A stretch of 63,335 bases of DNA from Candidatus Marinamargulisbacteria bacterium SCGC AG-410-N11 (GCA_003265895.1 QFBS01000003.1:1-63335); one strand, 5' to 3'; positions 45,822 through 55,940 are shown, counted from the stretch's first letter. The notes: generated by a model from the sequence alone, not told the origin. Program-made: numbers and translations.

Positions 45822-45923
45822 AACGTTAACTATAGCAGGGATTGTTTAAAAATAAAATATAATTTGCAAAAAATAAATAGATAAGTTTACAATGTTAAGC
45901 AATAAGATTTATAAAGGGTTGTG

Positions 45924-46202
45924 ATGATAGAAAAAAGTTTAAAAATTCAAGGTAATGTCCTAAGTAAAGTAGAAATGAAAAAGTGGCGCCAAAATGCTTT
46001 TGTAGCATACCAAAAGTTAAAAATAGTAAATATTAAATCGACGCTAATTATTGATGATAATATTTTTAAATCGAATAAGATATTGACATTAATTTCAATG
46101 AAAGAAAAATACCCCAACCTAAAAGTGGTATTAAAAACAAAAAATGAAGATTATCATCATACTAAGTATTCACCATTAATAGATGAATTGATAAGCGAAT
46201 AA
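45924..46202 (+). CDS. Unknown small basic protein
   Basis: The ATG at 45924 gives 92 residues (a GTG one codon earlier is possible). The protein is basic and mixed alpha/beta in look (KIQGNVLSKVEMKKWRQNAF, ILTLISMKEKYPNLKVVLKT), with no motif recognised. It diverges from the XRE regulator 100 bases away and might be its target. Confidence 0.4.
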   Translation: MIEKSLKIQGNVLSKVEMKKWRQNAFVAYQKLKIVNIKSTLIIDDNIFKSNKILTLISMKEKYPNLKVVLKTKNEDYHHTKYSPLIDELISE

Positions 46203-46270
46203 TGTAAATAAATTAAATTTTCCCCTATGTTATTGCGAAGTTCTATTAAAATATTAAGAAATTTCAATGT

Positions 46271-46298
46271 TTGAAATACTTAAATAAGTGGGTATAAA
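46271..46298 (+). promoter_or_regulatory. Sigma-70-like promoter of the 44-residue ORF
   Basis: TTGAAA and TATAAA are separated by 16 bases, about 34 bases before the start codon. A second TATAAT-like sequence overlaps a little downstream. Confidence 0.5.
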
Positions 46299-46331
46299 TA
46301 TAATATGGAAAAATAGAAGGGGAGGCTGTAA

Positions 46332-46466
46332 ATGTTAGATAAAAAGTTTAGAGATGTTATTGAGAATCCTAATGTTAATTTGGATGAAATTAAAATAATT
46401 AACAAAATGCAATATATGATGAATTTTGGTGATTTTACAATTCAATATGATTTTAGTTTAAATTAA
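46332..46466 (+). CDS. Small peptide with its own promoter and strong SD
   Basis: The 44-residue ORF follows GGGGAGG by five bases and a near-consensus promoter. The sequence is charged at first (MLDKKFRDVIENPNVNLDE) and then Met/Phe-rich (MQYMMNFGDFTIQYDFSLN). There is no cysteine, signal peptide or membrane helix. The strong expression signals make it more likely real than its length suggests. It could be a peptide precursor or small regulator. Function unknown. Confidence 0.45.
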   Translation: MLDKKFRDVIENPNVNLDEIKIINKMQYMMNFGDFTIQYDFSLN

Positions 46467-46501
46467 AAACAAAATATTTAAAATTAATCATTTACAAAAA
46501 A

Positions 46502-47749
46502 TTACAGCCATGGGTATGTATTTCGGTGGCTATAATTAAATAAAAGGATCATCATCCCTTCAAATTGTGTAGTTCCTTGAAAAATTCTAACAATACGTTT
46601 CGTTATGTTAGATCTAATTCCCGTTAAAAATAGTAAAGGTTTCTTATATGAAATCGGAAATTTCTTAAACTTTTGTTGTCTAAATAAAGGCATAGCATCA
46701 AAGTGAGCTTGCCCTTTTAGAATAGTTAAATCAGCATTTAAATAAGCCTCTTTATAATCAGCGCTCATTAGGTGTAAGCACTTGCCTAGTGTGCTATTTC
46801 CATTAGAAATTAATTGTAGTTGTTTTTGAGAATGAGCATTTTTTAATGACCTAAGAATTGGGTTTTGTAATAATGTAGACAGATCATTTATAGTTACGTC
46901 ATTAAAGCAGGGTAGTTCTTTTGCAGCTATGGTAATTTTATGACCATAAGATAGTAAATGGTTTATAAAAAGTAAGTCGTAAATTACTTCTCCAGAATTA
47001 TCAACTTCATATAGAATTCGTTTAGGTTTATGTTGTAGTAATTGTTTAGGATATCTAAAGTCGACTAAGGTGTTATGGTTATGTTGATAATGAATATCTT
47101 CTTGATCATCTAATAGTTGATTGATAATTTCATATAAATCAGAAGCATTATATTCTGTAGAGTGATCTAAAATATCAAAAAAATTAGTCAGGGTAGCAAG
47201 ATATAGTGTGATTTCAAATGCTTTCGGGTGATTTTGAACTTCTTGGTCAATTTCAGAAAAAATAGTTAGGTTTTCTTGATTTTGATAGTCTTTAATATCA
47301 TGAAAAAGGTCTAATGGTAATTCCATTGTTTGATAAATATAAAGGAGCATATTATTAATAAAAAGAGCCATTTCACAAAATGACATCAAGCCGATTCTAG
47401 CGTCTGCATTTTGAATAACACGAAAAAGAGAATTTAAAGGTTCTTTTAACGCTACTTGTTGATCTTTAGGAATATGTTTTAAAAAAGTAGTCTCCATTTT
47501 AGATTTTAAAGAAGGTAAAATAAACTTTTTCCAAAGTGTAAATGTCCAGAGCTTTGAATTAAGTTTGTAAGATAATTGATTGAGTTGTGAGTGGTACCAG
47601 TGATTACCAAACTGACAAAAATTAAAGTATCCCGATCTAAAATGACTACTATTATGTAGTGCCCATTTTAAATCAAATTTATCTTGGTTGATAGCAAATA
47701 CCGAATCATAAAACTGAATCAGTTTTTTTGTGAAGAATGCGTTATTCAA
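46502..47749 (-). CDS. ARMT1-like (DUF89) damage-control phosphatase
   Basis: The 415-residue protein shows the DUF89/ARMT1 pattern: VDNSGEVIYDLLFINHLL (metal-binding Asp-Asn), then AAKELPCFNDVTINDL, and a late DLTILKGQAHFDAMPL. The family contains metal-dependent phosphatases acting on damaged sugar phosphates and, in eukaryotes, a protein carboxyl methyltransferase. It is the last gene of the aro run, six bases from aroQ. Confidence 0.85.
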   Translation of the reverse strand: MNNAFFTKKLIQFYDSVFAINQDKFDLKWALHNSSHFRSGYFNFCQFGNHWYHSQLNQLSYKLNSKLWTFTLWKKFILPSLKSKMETTFLKHIPKDQQVALKEPLNSLFRVIQNADARIGLMSFCEMALFINNMLLYIYQTMELPLDLFHDIKDYQNQENLTIFSEIDQEVQNHPKAFEITLYLATLTNFFDILDHSTEYNASDLYEIINQLLDDQEDIHYQHNHNTLVDFRYPKQLLQHKPKRILYEVDNSGEVIYDLLFINHLLSYGHKITIAAKELPCFNDVTINDLSTLLQNPILRSLKNAHSQKQLQLISNGNSTLGKCLHLMSADYKEAYLNADLTILKGQAHFDAMPLFRQQKFKKFPISYKKPLLFLTGIRSNITKRIVRIFQGTTQFEGMMILLFNYSHRNTYPWL

Positions 47750-47755
47750 AAGGTG

Positions 47756-48196
47756 CTATGATTTAGATAGCGACGAGAAATGTAAAGCTTGAATCCCTAA
47801 TAAATAGCTATTAGAACCAAAGCCAGAAATTTGTCCGATACATACTCCCGCTGTAAATGATATTTTTCTAAAATCTTCTCGATTATGAATATTGGAGATA
47901 TGAACCTCTACAACTGGAGTCTTGGTACTAGAAATCGCATCTCTTAAGGCAACGCTAGTATGTGTAAATGCAGCAGGGTTAATGACAATGCCAGATATGT
48001 TGTCGTCGGTCGATTGAATAGTATCAATTAATTTGCCTTCATGGTTAGATTGAAAAAAAATAGGTTCAATACCTAAGGTATTACAGAACTGTTCTATTTT
48101 GGAATTAATAGAATCTAATGTTTCAGAGCCATAAATATCAGGTTCTCGTGTTCCTAGCGTATTTAGATTTGGGCCATGTATAATTAATATTTTCAT
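47756..48196 (-). CDS. aroQ: 3-dehydroquinate dehydratase, type II
   Basis: The 146-residue protein is typical of Aro[18 protein letters not shown] at the start, [31 protein letters not shown] and the C-terminal [14 protein letters not shown]. It dehydrates 3-dehydroquinate to 3-dehydroshikimate in the shikimate pathway. It sits between aroB and the ARMT1-like gene with an 11 bp gap to aroB, so it belongs to one operon. Confidence 0.95.
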   Translation of the reverse strand: MKILIIHGPNLNTLGTREPDIYGSETLDSINSKIEQFCNTLGIEPIFFQSNHEGKLIDTIQSTDDNISGIVINPAAFTHTSVALRDAISSTKTPVVEVHISNIHNREDFRKISFTAGVCIGQISGFGSNSYLLGIQALHFSSLSKS

Positions 48197-48207
48197 ATAA
48201 ACTCTCT

Positions 48208-49323
48208 TTAAAATTGATGGTTTTTTAATACTTTTAACAGTATATCATCAGTAACATCTAAAGATATACTAACAGATCCAATGTCATTGGCAACAATAAA
48301 CCTTAGTTGATTATTTCTTACTTTTTTATCGTGTTTAATTGTATCTAAAATGGCTTGAAAGTTAAGATTAGGTAATGAAAGATCAAATTTTAACAGAGTT
48401 AATAAGTTAATAACAGATGTAATAGTTTCAGCTGGAATTAAATTAAGTTCGTAGGATACATCGAGTGCAAGCTTCATCCCAATAGCGATTGCTTCACCAT
48501 GTAAGTATCGATCAAACTTGTAAAATGCTTCGATTGCATGTCCAATAGTATGGCCAAAGTTTAAAATTGCTCGTAAATTAGACTCTTTCTCATCTTGAGT
48601 AACAATCTTGGCTTTATCTTGACATGACTCTTTAATTAAATGGGTCCAGATATCATAAGAGTCCTCAACCTTATAGTTTGCGATAGTTGTAGAATGGTCT
48701 TGGATATATTGAAATAGGGCAGGATTACAAATAATGCCATATTTAATAACCTCGGCAAGACCACATCGAAGTTGTCGTTCTGGTAATGTTAGTAACGTTT
48801 GGGTATCAATAAATGTCATTAATGGATGATAAAAAGCACCAATAAGATTTTTTCCTTTGGAGTGATTAACACCTGTTTTTCCCCCAACAGACGAGTCCAC
48901 TTGAGCAAGAAGTGATGTAGGAATCTGAATAAAGTTAATACCTCTTAAGTAAATAGCAGCTACAAATCCAGCTAGGTCACCAATAACACCACCCCCTAAC
49001 GCTATAATCGTATCAGTTCGCTCAAAGTGACGCTCTAAAAGTTGAGTTAATAGGCCATTAACATGGTCCATTGATTTTGAATGTTCAGTATCTGGAACCG
49101 TTAAAATATGAATAGTTTTATCGCTAGAAGATAGAGCCGATTTGATTTGATGGACGTATAAAGGTTCTATGGTCTTATTAGTAATAATTGCAATTTGTCG
49201 TCCAATAGAATAATTAGCTAAATAAGAAGATAAATCTTGAATAATATTATGGCCAATAATAATAGGGTATTCATGATGAGATAAATTAATATCAATTTGA
49301 TGAATATTTGAGAGTTTTTCCAT
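48208..49323 (-). CDS. aroB: 3-dehydroquinate synthase
   Basis: The 371-residue protein has the AroB signatures. They are [21 protein letters not shown] (NAD-binding), [29 protein letters not shown] and the metal-binding [11 protein letters not shown] and HGEAIAIG. It converts DAHP to 3-dehydroquinate with NAD and a divalent metal. It follows aroK by 54 bases. Confidence 0.95.
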   Translation of the reverse strand: MEKLSNIHQIDINLSHHEYPIIIGHNIIQDLSSYLANYSIGRQIAIITNKTIEPLYVHQIKSALSSSDKTIHILTVPDTEHSKSMDHVNGLLTQLLERHFERTDTIIALGGGVIGDLAGFVAAIYLRGINFIQIPTSLLAQVDSSVGGKTGVNHSKGKNLIGAFYHPLMTFIDTQTLLTLPERQLRCGLAEVIKYGIICNPALFQYIQDHSTTIANYKVEDSYDIWTHLIKESCQDKAKIVTQDEKESNLRAILNFGHTIGHAIEAFYKFDRYLHGEAIAIGMKLALDVSYELNLIPAETITSVINLLTLLKFDLSLPNLNFQAILDTIKHDKKVRNNQLRFIVANDIGSVSISLDVTDDILLKVLKNHQF

Positions 49324-49377
49324 CGTTAAATTATAGCTATTGTGATAAAAAAATTCAAATTTTAAGAAACTAGTTGA

Positions 49378-49893
49378 TCAAATTGGGAGTTGTTTGATAA
49401 TTGTGTCTACAATTAATTTGATATTAAATTGATTGGTATTAACGATAAGGTCGGCAAGGTTTGAATAAAGTGAATGGCGTTGTTGAACAAGTTCGTGGAT
49501 AATTTCTTTTTTATTTGGTTTTTGTAGAAGTGGTCGATTTTTATCATTCTTAATTCGAGTTAAAATACTTTCAGCTGAGGCATCTAAAAAAATAATAAAG
49601 CCACTTTGTTTAAGCAGCGTACCATTCTCTGGTCTTAAAATAATGCCACCGCCAGTGGAAATAACAGTTCTAGAGTAACGAGATAGTGATTTGCAGATAT
49701 CCGTTTCTAAATTTCTGAAATATTGTTCTGATTTAGATTGGAATATTTCAGAGATAGATAGCTTTTCTTTTTTTATTATGAGGCGATCAGTATCCATAAA
49801 TTGATAACTTTTTTGAAAAGCCAAAGACTGTCCTATAGTCGTTTTTCCCGACCCCATCATTCCAATAAGAATAATATTTTGATTCTTTTTCAT
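49378..49893 (-). CDS. aroK: Shikimate kinase
   Basis: The 171-residue P-loop kinase has GMMGSGKTTIG at residues 11-21, DTDRLI (shikimate-binding Asp), the EFRxLE-type FRNLETDI, and VISTGGGIILRP. The lid region is LTRIKNDKNRPLLQ. It phosphorylates shikimate with ATP. It lies downstream of glmS (80 bp) and ahead of aroB, in one direction. Confidence 0.95.
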   Translation of the reverse strand: MKKNQNIILIGMMGSGKTTIGQSLAFQKSYQFMDTDRLIIKKEKLSISEIFQSKSEQYFRNLETDICKSLSRYSRTVISTGGGIILRPENGTLLKQSGFIIFLDASAESILTRIKNDKNRPLLQKPNKKEIIHELVQQRHSLYSNLADLIVNTNQFNIKLIVDTIIKQLPI

Positions 49894-49972
49894 TATTTAG
49901 ACCGAAAGATATCGATTGTTACGCATATTAGAAATATCAGTCATAACAGTTAGCTCATAAGTTAGGATTAGC

Positions 49973-51805
49973 TTATTCAACCGTAACGCTTTTTGCTAAA
50001 TTTCTTGGCTGATCGACATCGCAATCTAAATTAATAGCAATATAATATGCTAATAATTGCATCGGAATAGATACTAACATTGGCGTTAGATAGTCTGGCG
50101 CTTTAGGGACATAAATAATATCATCACTAAATTCTTTGACTCGTGTGTCTCCTTCTGTTGCAATAATGATAGTTTTACCTTTACGAGAAATAACTTCATG
50201 GATATTGCTGATCATTTTATCGTAAGTTTCTGTTTGAGGGCAGACACAAACGACAGGTAGTTTACTATCGATTAATGCTATTGGGCCATGTTTTAGTTCC
50301 CCAGCTGCATAGCCAGTCGCATGAATATATGAAATTTCTTTTAATTTAAGAGCGCCTTCTAAAGCCGACGGGTAGTTGTATCCTCTACCGATAAATAAAA
50401 ATTCACGGCTTAAATAATATTTATCTGAAATAGTTTTGATTTTGTCTGCATTTTGTAGGATTTTTTCTAAGTATTCAGGTAGTCGGTTTACACTAGTAAT
50501 CATATCGGAATATTCTTTATCAGAGAGAATACCTCGAGTTTGCCCTAAATAAATAGAAAATAAAAACATACAAAGAAGTTGAGAAAGATAGTTTTTAGTA
50601 GAAGCAACCCCAATTTCTTGACCGGAGTAACTATAAATGACGCCATCAGATTCTCGATCAATAGAGCTGTTTTTAACATTAACAAAAGATAAAACTTTAA
50701 AAAACTTACTTTTAGCTTCTCTTAAACACGCTAATGTGTCGGCTGTTTCTCCAGATTGAGAGATAGCTAATACTAAATCATTACCATGACTAATCATTTG
50801 TCGATATCTAAATTCTGACGAAATATCAACTTCAGTTAAAATGCGTGCATATTTTTCAATGTAATATTTTCCAATTAAACCAGAATGCCAAGAGGTTCCA
50901 CAGGCTTGAATAATAAATCGACGTACCGAGTCTAATCCAATTTTAGAGTTGTCAATATGATTAAATTGGATAGTGTTGTTAGATACATATTTACTTAAAA
51001 TCTTTCGGATTACATGGGGTTGTTCATAGATTTCTTTAAGCATAAAGTGATCATATCCTGATTTTTCTGATGTGTTTGGGTCCCATTCAACATGATTTAC
51101 TTTAAAGTCGACACTTTTACCAGATTCATTAAGAATATCTACTGTTGATTTTTCAATAATTGCAATTTGGGAGTCTTCTAAATAAACAACATCTTTCGTA
51201 TGATTAATAATAGAATTGATATCGGATGAAACAAAGTTTTCATTCGAACCTAAACCTATAATTAATGGGCTTCCTTTTCTAAAGCAAATAATTTTGTTGG
51301 GATCTAACTCCGATATTACAGCAACAGAATAAGTGCCTTGTAGTTTAGAAATGCATTGTTTTATAGCTGACAATAAAGAGTCTTCGGTTTTATAGTAGTA
51401 AGCAATTAAATGCCCTATAACTTCTGAATCTGTTTGAGAACGAAAAATGTAACCTTTTTTTTGTAAGTCTGACTTTATAGAGGCATAGTTTTCTATAATG
51501 CCATTATGAACAATCGCGATTTTTTTACCATTCCCACAAACATGAGGGTGGGCATTAATTTCTGTTGTAGGCCCATGGGTGGCCCAGCGAGTATGGCCAA
51601 TACCTAATTGACCTTTGATAGATAATTTATCAATAAAGCGACTTAATTCGTGAATTTTGCCAGTTTTTTTCCAGCAACTTAACTCACTTTCGCTTAACGT
51701 AGCAATACCAGCAGAGTCATATCCTCTGTAACTTAATCTTTCTAATCCTACAATTAAAACCGAGGAAATATCTCGATCACCAATATATCCAACTATCCCA
51801 CACAT
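49973..51805 (-). CDS. glmS: Glutamine-fructose-6-phosphate aminotransferase
   Basis: The start is the ATG of MCGIVGYIGDRD, so that Cys becomes the N-terminal nucleophile after Met removal; an upstream in-frame start four codons earlier is ruled out for this reason. The 610-residue protein has the amidotransferase domain (1-240) and two SIS domains. VRRFIIQACGTSWHSGLIGKYY precedes SQSGETADTLACLREAK. The C-terminus LAKSVTVE matches the isomerase end. It makes glucosamine 6-phosphate for peptidoglycan and LPS. No glmS ribozyme is visible upstream. Confidence 0.96.
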   Translation of the reverse strand: MCGIVGYIGDRDISSVLIVGLERLSYRGYDSAGIATLSESELSCWKKTGKIHELSRFIDKLSIKGQLGIGHTRWATHGPTTEINAHPHVCGNGKKIAIVHNGIIENYASIKSDLQKKGYIFRSQTDSEVIGHLIAYYYKTEDSLLSAIKQCISKLQGTYSVAVISELDPNKIICFRKGSPLIIGLGSNENFVSSDINSIINHTKDVVYLEDSQIAIIEKSTVDILNESGKSVDFKVNHVEWDPNTSEKSGYDHFMLKEIYEQPHVIRKILSKYVSNNTIQFNHIDNSKIGLDSVRRFIIQACGTSWHSGLIGKYYIEKYARILTEVDISSEFRYRQMISHGNDLVLAISQSGETADTLACLREAKSKFFKVLSFVNVKNSSIDRESDGVIYSYSGQEIGVASTKNYLSQLLCMFLFSIYLGQTRGILSDKEYSDMITSVNRLPEYLEKILQNADKIKTISDKYYLSREFLFIGRGYNYPSALEGALKLKEISYIHATGYAAGELKHGPIALIDSKLPVVCVCPQTETYDKMISNIHEVISRKGKTIIIATEGDTRVKEFSDDIIYVPKAPDYLTPMLVSIPMQLLAYYIAINLDCDVDQPRNLAKSVTVE

Positions 51806-51884
51806 AAAAAACTCCAACTATTAACTTAAGTAATAGTCAATTATACATAAAAAGTATGTAAATAGTTAAGAAAAAATATTATTT

Positions 51885-52463
51885 TTAAAATGACAAAGAG
51901 AGATTGAACCCGGCATGGTAGTCAACGCCATTTTTAAAACTTTTTTGATTAGACTGAATTTTATAAGCAGAGTAGTGATACCCAATGCCTACAAAGGGTG
52001 AAATGCTAAGAGGTGAAATCCAATTAGAAAAACGATAACCAATTTCAATAAGCGGGTGAACAGCAATACCTTGATTAGAGTTTTTAGAATAGCCGTTGTT
52101 TGAATCATCTGGCGAAAATTGCCACTGTTCTGAAGATATTTGTAATCCAAGTCCATAAAAGATACCAGTGTAAGGTTCATTATAGGATCTAAGCTTTAGT
52201 CGAACACCTTTTTCGGTAATTGTACTTGTCCCTGAATGGGAAAGACTGTGCTTTGTTTGGAGTGCGGGTAAATCTTGAAAGGCTTCGGCATTAATCTCGA
52301 ATGTTCCATTTTCAATAAAGTGCCCAACATGCATTCCTAAGAATGAAAAGCCAATAACATTAGGTTTAGAATGAAGTGGGTTTTGAAGGTTGATCGATTG
52401 AGCAAAACTTATTGAAGTCGTGATGTTGAATAAGATTAAAAGTAGTAAAAGTATATATTTCAT
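51885..52463 (-). CDS. Putative outer-membrane beta-barrel protein
   Basis: The 192-residue protein has a signal peptide (residues 1-21, ending SFAQ). The mature part has alternating hydrophobic and polar strands (YTGIFYGLGLQIS, VHPLIEIGYRFSN, SPFVGIGYHYSAYKI) and ends on phenylalanine (LSLSF), as outer-membrane porin-like barrels do. It would be an eight-strand barrel of the OmpA/OmpW size class. The promoter region carries a GCAAC plus CGATAATATA motif shared with two other genes. Confidence 0.65.
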   Translation of the reverse strand: MKYILLLLLILFNITTSISFAQSINLQNPLHSKPNVIGFSFLGMHVGHFIENGTFEINAEAFQDLPALQTKHSLSHSGTSTITEKGVRLKLRSYNEPYTGIFYGLGLQISSEQWQFSPDDSNNGYSKNSNQGIAVHPLIEIGYRFSNWISPLSISPFVGIGYHYSAYKIQSNQKSFKNGVDYHAGFNLSLSF

Positions 52464-52501
52464 ATTAGCACCCCATTATTAGTTTTTTTAAGTTTATATT
52501 A

Positions 52502-52534
52502 TATTATCGAAAATTGTGAAGAAAAAGTTGCAAC
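52502..52534 (-). promoter_or_regulatory. Shared promoter-like motif of the beta-barrel gene
   Basis: On the minus strand, GTTGCAAC (52527-52534) is followed by TTTTTC and then TTTTCGATAATATAA. This is the same two-part motif as at 33964-33998, at about 16 bases separation. Confidence 0.45.
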
Positions 52535-52582
52535 TATTTTATCAAGCCATTAGTGAGATAAAAAGAATTAATTAATTATGAT

Positions 52583-53080
52583 ATGCTTATTACTATGACA
52601 AATATAAAAACTATGTTTATATTAATACTTCTATTTTTCGTTTTAACAACAGGGATTGTGGCTCAAAGTGTTAATATTGACAAGATTTATATACCTACTC
52701 GACGTGAGTGGCTCACTTTATCCTTATCTCAATATCTAAATCCGTTATTAAAGTCAATTGAAATTGAAGATGAAGCGATGGCTACAATTATGCCAAATAT
52801 AAGTGTGTATACAAAAGAAGATATCGAGTTAAGGCAAAAGAATTTTGATCCAAAAAAAATGAGTCCAGTTCAGTATCGGTTGTTTGAATATTTATATAAG
52901 GCAGCTCAAACAAAGGTAGTCATAGCCTTAATTGTTCAGCCAGAATCTCCTTCATCTAATGCGGTTCTAAATAAAAAGCAATTGTTAAATATCCAAAAAA
53001 GTGCAGAAGCGATTGTGTCTAGATTTGATTGGGCTCGACAAGTACCTGTTTTAGTGTATCAGCATGGTTTGTTTGATTAG
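52583..53080 (+). CDS. Unknown exported protein
   Basis: The protein has up to 165 residues with a signal peptide or anchor at about residues 9-27 (MFILILLFFVLTTGIVAQS). The mature part is mixed alpha/beta with no known motif; it ends VPVLVYQHGLFD. A second in-frame ATG four codons later (52595) is an alternative start; neither has a strong SD. It is divergent from the beta-barrel gene, and both may be surface proteins. Confidence 0.55.
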   Translation: MLITMTNIKTMFILILLFFVLTTGIVAQSVNIDKIYIPTRREWLTLSLSQYLNPLLKSIEIEDEAMATIMPNISVYTKEDIELRQKNFDPKKMSPVQYRLFEYLYKAAQTKVVIALIVQPESPSSNAVLNKKQLLNIQKSAEAIVSRFDWARQVPVLVYQHGLFD

Positions 53081-53132
53081 TCCGTTAGGTATTTTTTGTT
53101 TGGTGTGTTTTATTTCGTAAGGTAAGTCTTTG

Positions 53133-53822
53133 TTATATTAATTTATGTACGTAAATATGTCCGTATCCCCATGAGAATATAACGCGGATTCGGTTTGTTA
53201 AGAGGAATTGATTAGTTGGTAGCGCTATGGAAGTTGAAATGATAATGGTATTGCGAGGGTACGAGTTACTAATATGATTAGAAAGTGTTTGGATTGTATT
53301 TTCTGATAAACAGGTAGTAGGTACAAAAACAATATCGCCAGGCGGTAAAGGGTCTTTTAGAAAATTTTGGCAATGGCAAGATACTGGTATAAATAATAAG
53401 GAGGATATTAGTTTAGTGAAATAAGTATAGAACCCATTAATATCAACTCCAACAGATTTAACCTGATATTTTAAGGACGAGTAAAATAAAACTTTGCCAC
53501 AACCACTGCCTAAATCAACAATAGTTAAATTAGGATCCAAGTTTAAGGTTTGATAAATAGATTCAAGGCCATGGTAACTGAGTTCTCCATAGGTAAATTC
53601 AGACGATCTTTTGTTACCTTTTAAAGAAAAGATTGTCTGAAGAAACGTAACGAAATAAAAGCATATTCTAGCTAAAAATAATATAAAGTCAATTATAATT
53701 AATTTAGGGAATCGACTATAAAATTTAAAATGAAGAATTAACAAATAAGTCCAAAAGAACGGGTATTTAAGATGGATGGAAATTGTTTTATAAACGTTAA
53801 ACGAATTAGGTTGTATGTTCAT
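53133..53822 (-). CDS. Class I SAM methyltransferase with membrane-like N-terminus
   Basis: The ATG at 53822 is preferred over a TTG three codons upstream; it gives 229 residues. The first ~85 residues are hydrophobic, with membrane-like segments (FWTYLLILHFKFYSRF, FILFLARICFYFVTFL). The methyltransferase core follows: VDLGSGCGKVLFYSSLKY (motif I), VGVDINGF (motif II acid) and PPGDIVFVPTTCLSE. Its start overlaps the upstream 132-residue gene by 17 bases. The substrate is unknown; the Dot1-like order of motifs is suggestive only. Confidence 0.7.
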   Translation of the reverse strand: MNIQPNSFNVYKTISIHLKYPFFWTYLLILHFKFYSRFPKLIIIDFILFLARICFYFVTFLQTIFSLKGNKRSSEFTYGELSYHGLESIYQTLNLDPNLTIVDLGSGCGKVLFYSSLKYQVKSVGVDINGFYTYFTKLISSLLFIPVSCHCQNFLKDPLPPGDIVFVPTTCLSENTIQTLSNHISNSYPRNTIIISTSIALPTNQFLLTNRIRVIFSWGYGHIYVHKLI

Positions 53823-54204
53823 ATACAACACTAATATTAGCTGAGATGTCCGAGAGAATATCTTGAAATCGTTTTAGAAATTGATCGGCTGGAAGTTTAC
53901 CAAGAATTGTTGAATTAGATGTTAGGGTATGGGTATTAATCGTATAACAATATTGACTAGTTTGATTATCAATTTCTTCCATTAAAACAAATTCCTTTTG
54001 ATTGAGTTCAATAATATATTGAACGGGAAGTTCTTGTTTAAACGTAAGGTTGGTAATGTAAAAACTTCGAATATTTTTTTTATGTTTGGAAAGATATTTT
54101 TGAATAGAAATAGGTGCATTTTGGTTATCCCATAATGAAGTAAAGAATTGAATATGTTTAGGTTTAGTAACACTAAGATTATTTAATTTAAAAAAAGAAT
54201 GCAA
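53806..54204 (-). CDS. Unknown protein coupled to the methyltransferase
   Basis: The 132-residue protein starts MHSFFKLNNLSVTKPK after TTAGGAG. It is mixed alpha/beta without a signal peptide or membrane helix. It contains VQYIIELNQKEFVLMEEID and ends in ANISVVYEHTT. Overlap with the methyltransferase gene suggests a functional pair. I do not recognise it. Confidence 0.5.
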   Translation of the reverse strand: MHSFFKLNNLSVTKPKHIQFFTSLWDNQNAPISIQKYLSKHKKNIRSFYITNLTFKQELPVQYIIELNQKEFVLMEEIDNQTSQYCYTINTHTLTSNSTILGKLPADQFLKRFQDILSDISANISVVYEHTT

Positions 54205-54347
54205 TATAAAATCTCCTAAAATTAAATAGTAAGCACGTAAATATGATACACTATTAAACTGAAAAAGTGGAATAGTTTGATAATTTGTTAAGCGGTATAC
54301 ATCAATGATAATATGAGCAGATAATGATGCGTTAAAAAGGAGTTTTT

Positions 54348-55721
54348 ATGGATAAAATTTTAGATTCAATTGAGACTTTTAAGGAGAGATATTTAGAAGA
54401 TTTAAAAGAGTTTTTAAAAATTTCAAGTGTTAGTGCGGATTCTAATTATGAGAAAGATACTAGAAAATGTGCCGAATTTTTAAGAGATCATTGCGAAAAA
54501 ATTGGGTTAGAAAATAGTCGTATTTTTGAAACAAAAGGATATCCAATTGTTTACGCTGATTATTGTCATGCCCCAAATAAGCCGACCGTTTTATTATATG
54601 GTCATTATGATGTCCAGCCACCAGACCCAATAAACTTATGGGAAACACCACCGTTTGAGCCTACTGAAAGAAACGGGAGTTTATATGCTAGGGGCGTATC
54701 TGATGATAAAGGGCAAGTATATTGTCATTTAAAAGCGATTCAAACTTGGTTAAAAGAAGAGGGAAACCTTCCAGTAAATATTAAATTATTGATTGAGGGA
54801 GAAGAGGAGATAGGTAGTCCTAATTTAGCTCCATTTATTAACCAAAATAAAGAGCATTTGAAAGCAGATACAGCATTAATTTCGGATACGCCAATGTATT
54901 CGCCGACAAGACCTAGTATTTGTTATAGTTTGCGAGGAATGGTGTATATAGAGTTGTTTGTGACCGGGCCTAGTCATGATTTGCATTCTGGTCAACATGG
55001 CGGTGTCGTGCAAAACCCAATTCAGGCACTAGCCGAAATAATTGGTAAGTTAAAAGATCAAGACCAAAAAGTATTAATTCCTGGTTTCTATGATGATGTA
55101 AATCCTATTTCAGAGTCACGGTCATTAGAGATTCGAAAGCTTGAAATTGATGAAAGTGACTATAAAAAATCGATGGGAGTTAATACATTGGTAGGCGAAC
55201 CAGATTTTTCGATTAATGAGCGGAAGTGGTTAAGGCCAACCTTAGACTGCAATGGTATTCAAGGTGGTTATATAGGGGAGGGGGCAAAAACGATTATTCC
55301 ATCAAAAGCAAGCGCAAAAATTAGTATGCGGTTAGTAGCTAATCAGGATCCAAAAAAAATTGTAACGTTGTTTAATGATTATATTCAGTCGATTAAGCCC
55401 GCTGGTATAAGTATTGAAATTAAAGAATATGCCGGTGCTTATCCCGCTGTTGTGGATACAACTTCTGAAGCAATAACGGCCGGGCTGGCAGCATTAAAAA
55501 AGGCATTTGGGTACAATCCAATATTGCAGGGAGAGGGCGGTACAATTCCGGTTGTAGTTGATTTAAAAAAAATATTAGGATTAGAAACCGTTTTAATGGG
55601 ATTTAACTTGCCGGACGATGGTATTCATTCTCCGAATGAGCGCTTTAAGATTGATCATTATTATAAGGGAATTAAGGCCTCGGCAATTTTTTTTAAAGAA
55701 TTGTCAGAAAGATGGGGTTAA
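54348..55721 (+). CDS. M20-family dipeptidase
   Basis: The 457-residue metallopeptidase starts after AAAAAGGAG. The metal motif GHYDVQPPDP and YARGVSDDKGQ give the bridging Asp, with EGEEEIGSPNL as catalytic Glu and the late HSPNERF. The dimerisation lid lies at residues 190-300 (LHSGQHGG near the front). It is close to the cytosolic non-specific dipeptidase/carnosinase group, releasing amino acids from dipeptides. This, with Ggt, fits scavenging of peptides. Confidence 0.92.
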   Translation: MDKILDSIETFKERYLEDLKEFLKISSVSADSNYEKDTRKCAEFLRDHCEKIGLENSRIFETKGYPIVYADYCHAPNKPTVLLYGHYDVQPPDPINLWETPPFEPTERNGSLYARGVSDDKGQVYCHLKAIQTWLKEEGNLPVNIKLLIEGEEEIGSPNLAPFINQNKEHLKADTALISDTPMYSPTRPSICYSLRGMVYIELFVTGPSHDLHSGQHGGVVQNPIQALAEIIGKLKDQDQKVLIPGFYDDVNPISESRSLEIRKLEIDESDYKKSMGVNTLVGEPDFSINERKWLRPTLDCNGIQGGYIGEGAKTIIPSKASAKISMRLVANQDPKKIVTLFNDYIQSIKPAGISIEIKEYAGAYPAVVDTTSEAITAGLAALKKAFGYNPILQGEGGTIPVVVDLKKILGLETVLMGFNLPDDGIHSPNERFKIDHYYKGIKASAIFFKELSERWG

Positions 55722-55940
55722 AAATTAAAGTAAATAAAAAAAGAAATATCGTAGGCTAATTGAATATACTTGCTATTTTCGTTGATGGATTGTATTAAGT
55801 TAAAAAATATATCTTTTATTTAATTCACTTTTATAAAGTGGTTAAACTAAAACATAATTTTTAATAGAATGTAATAAAAATAGCTATTTAAAAATTAACT
55901 GTACTGATAGTATTAAAAATGATTAAATACTCACAAGAGA

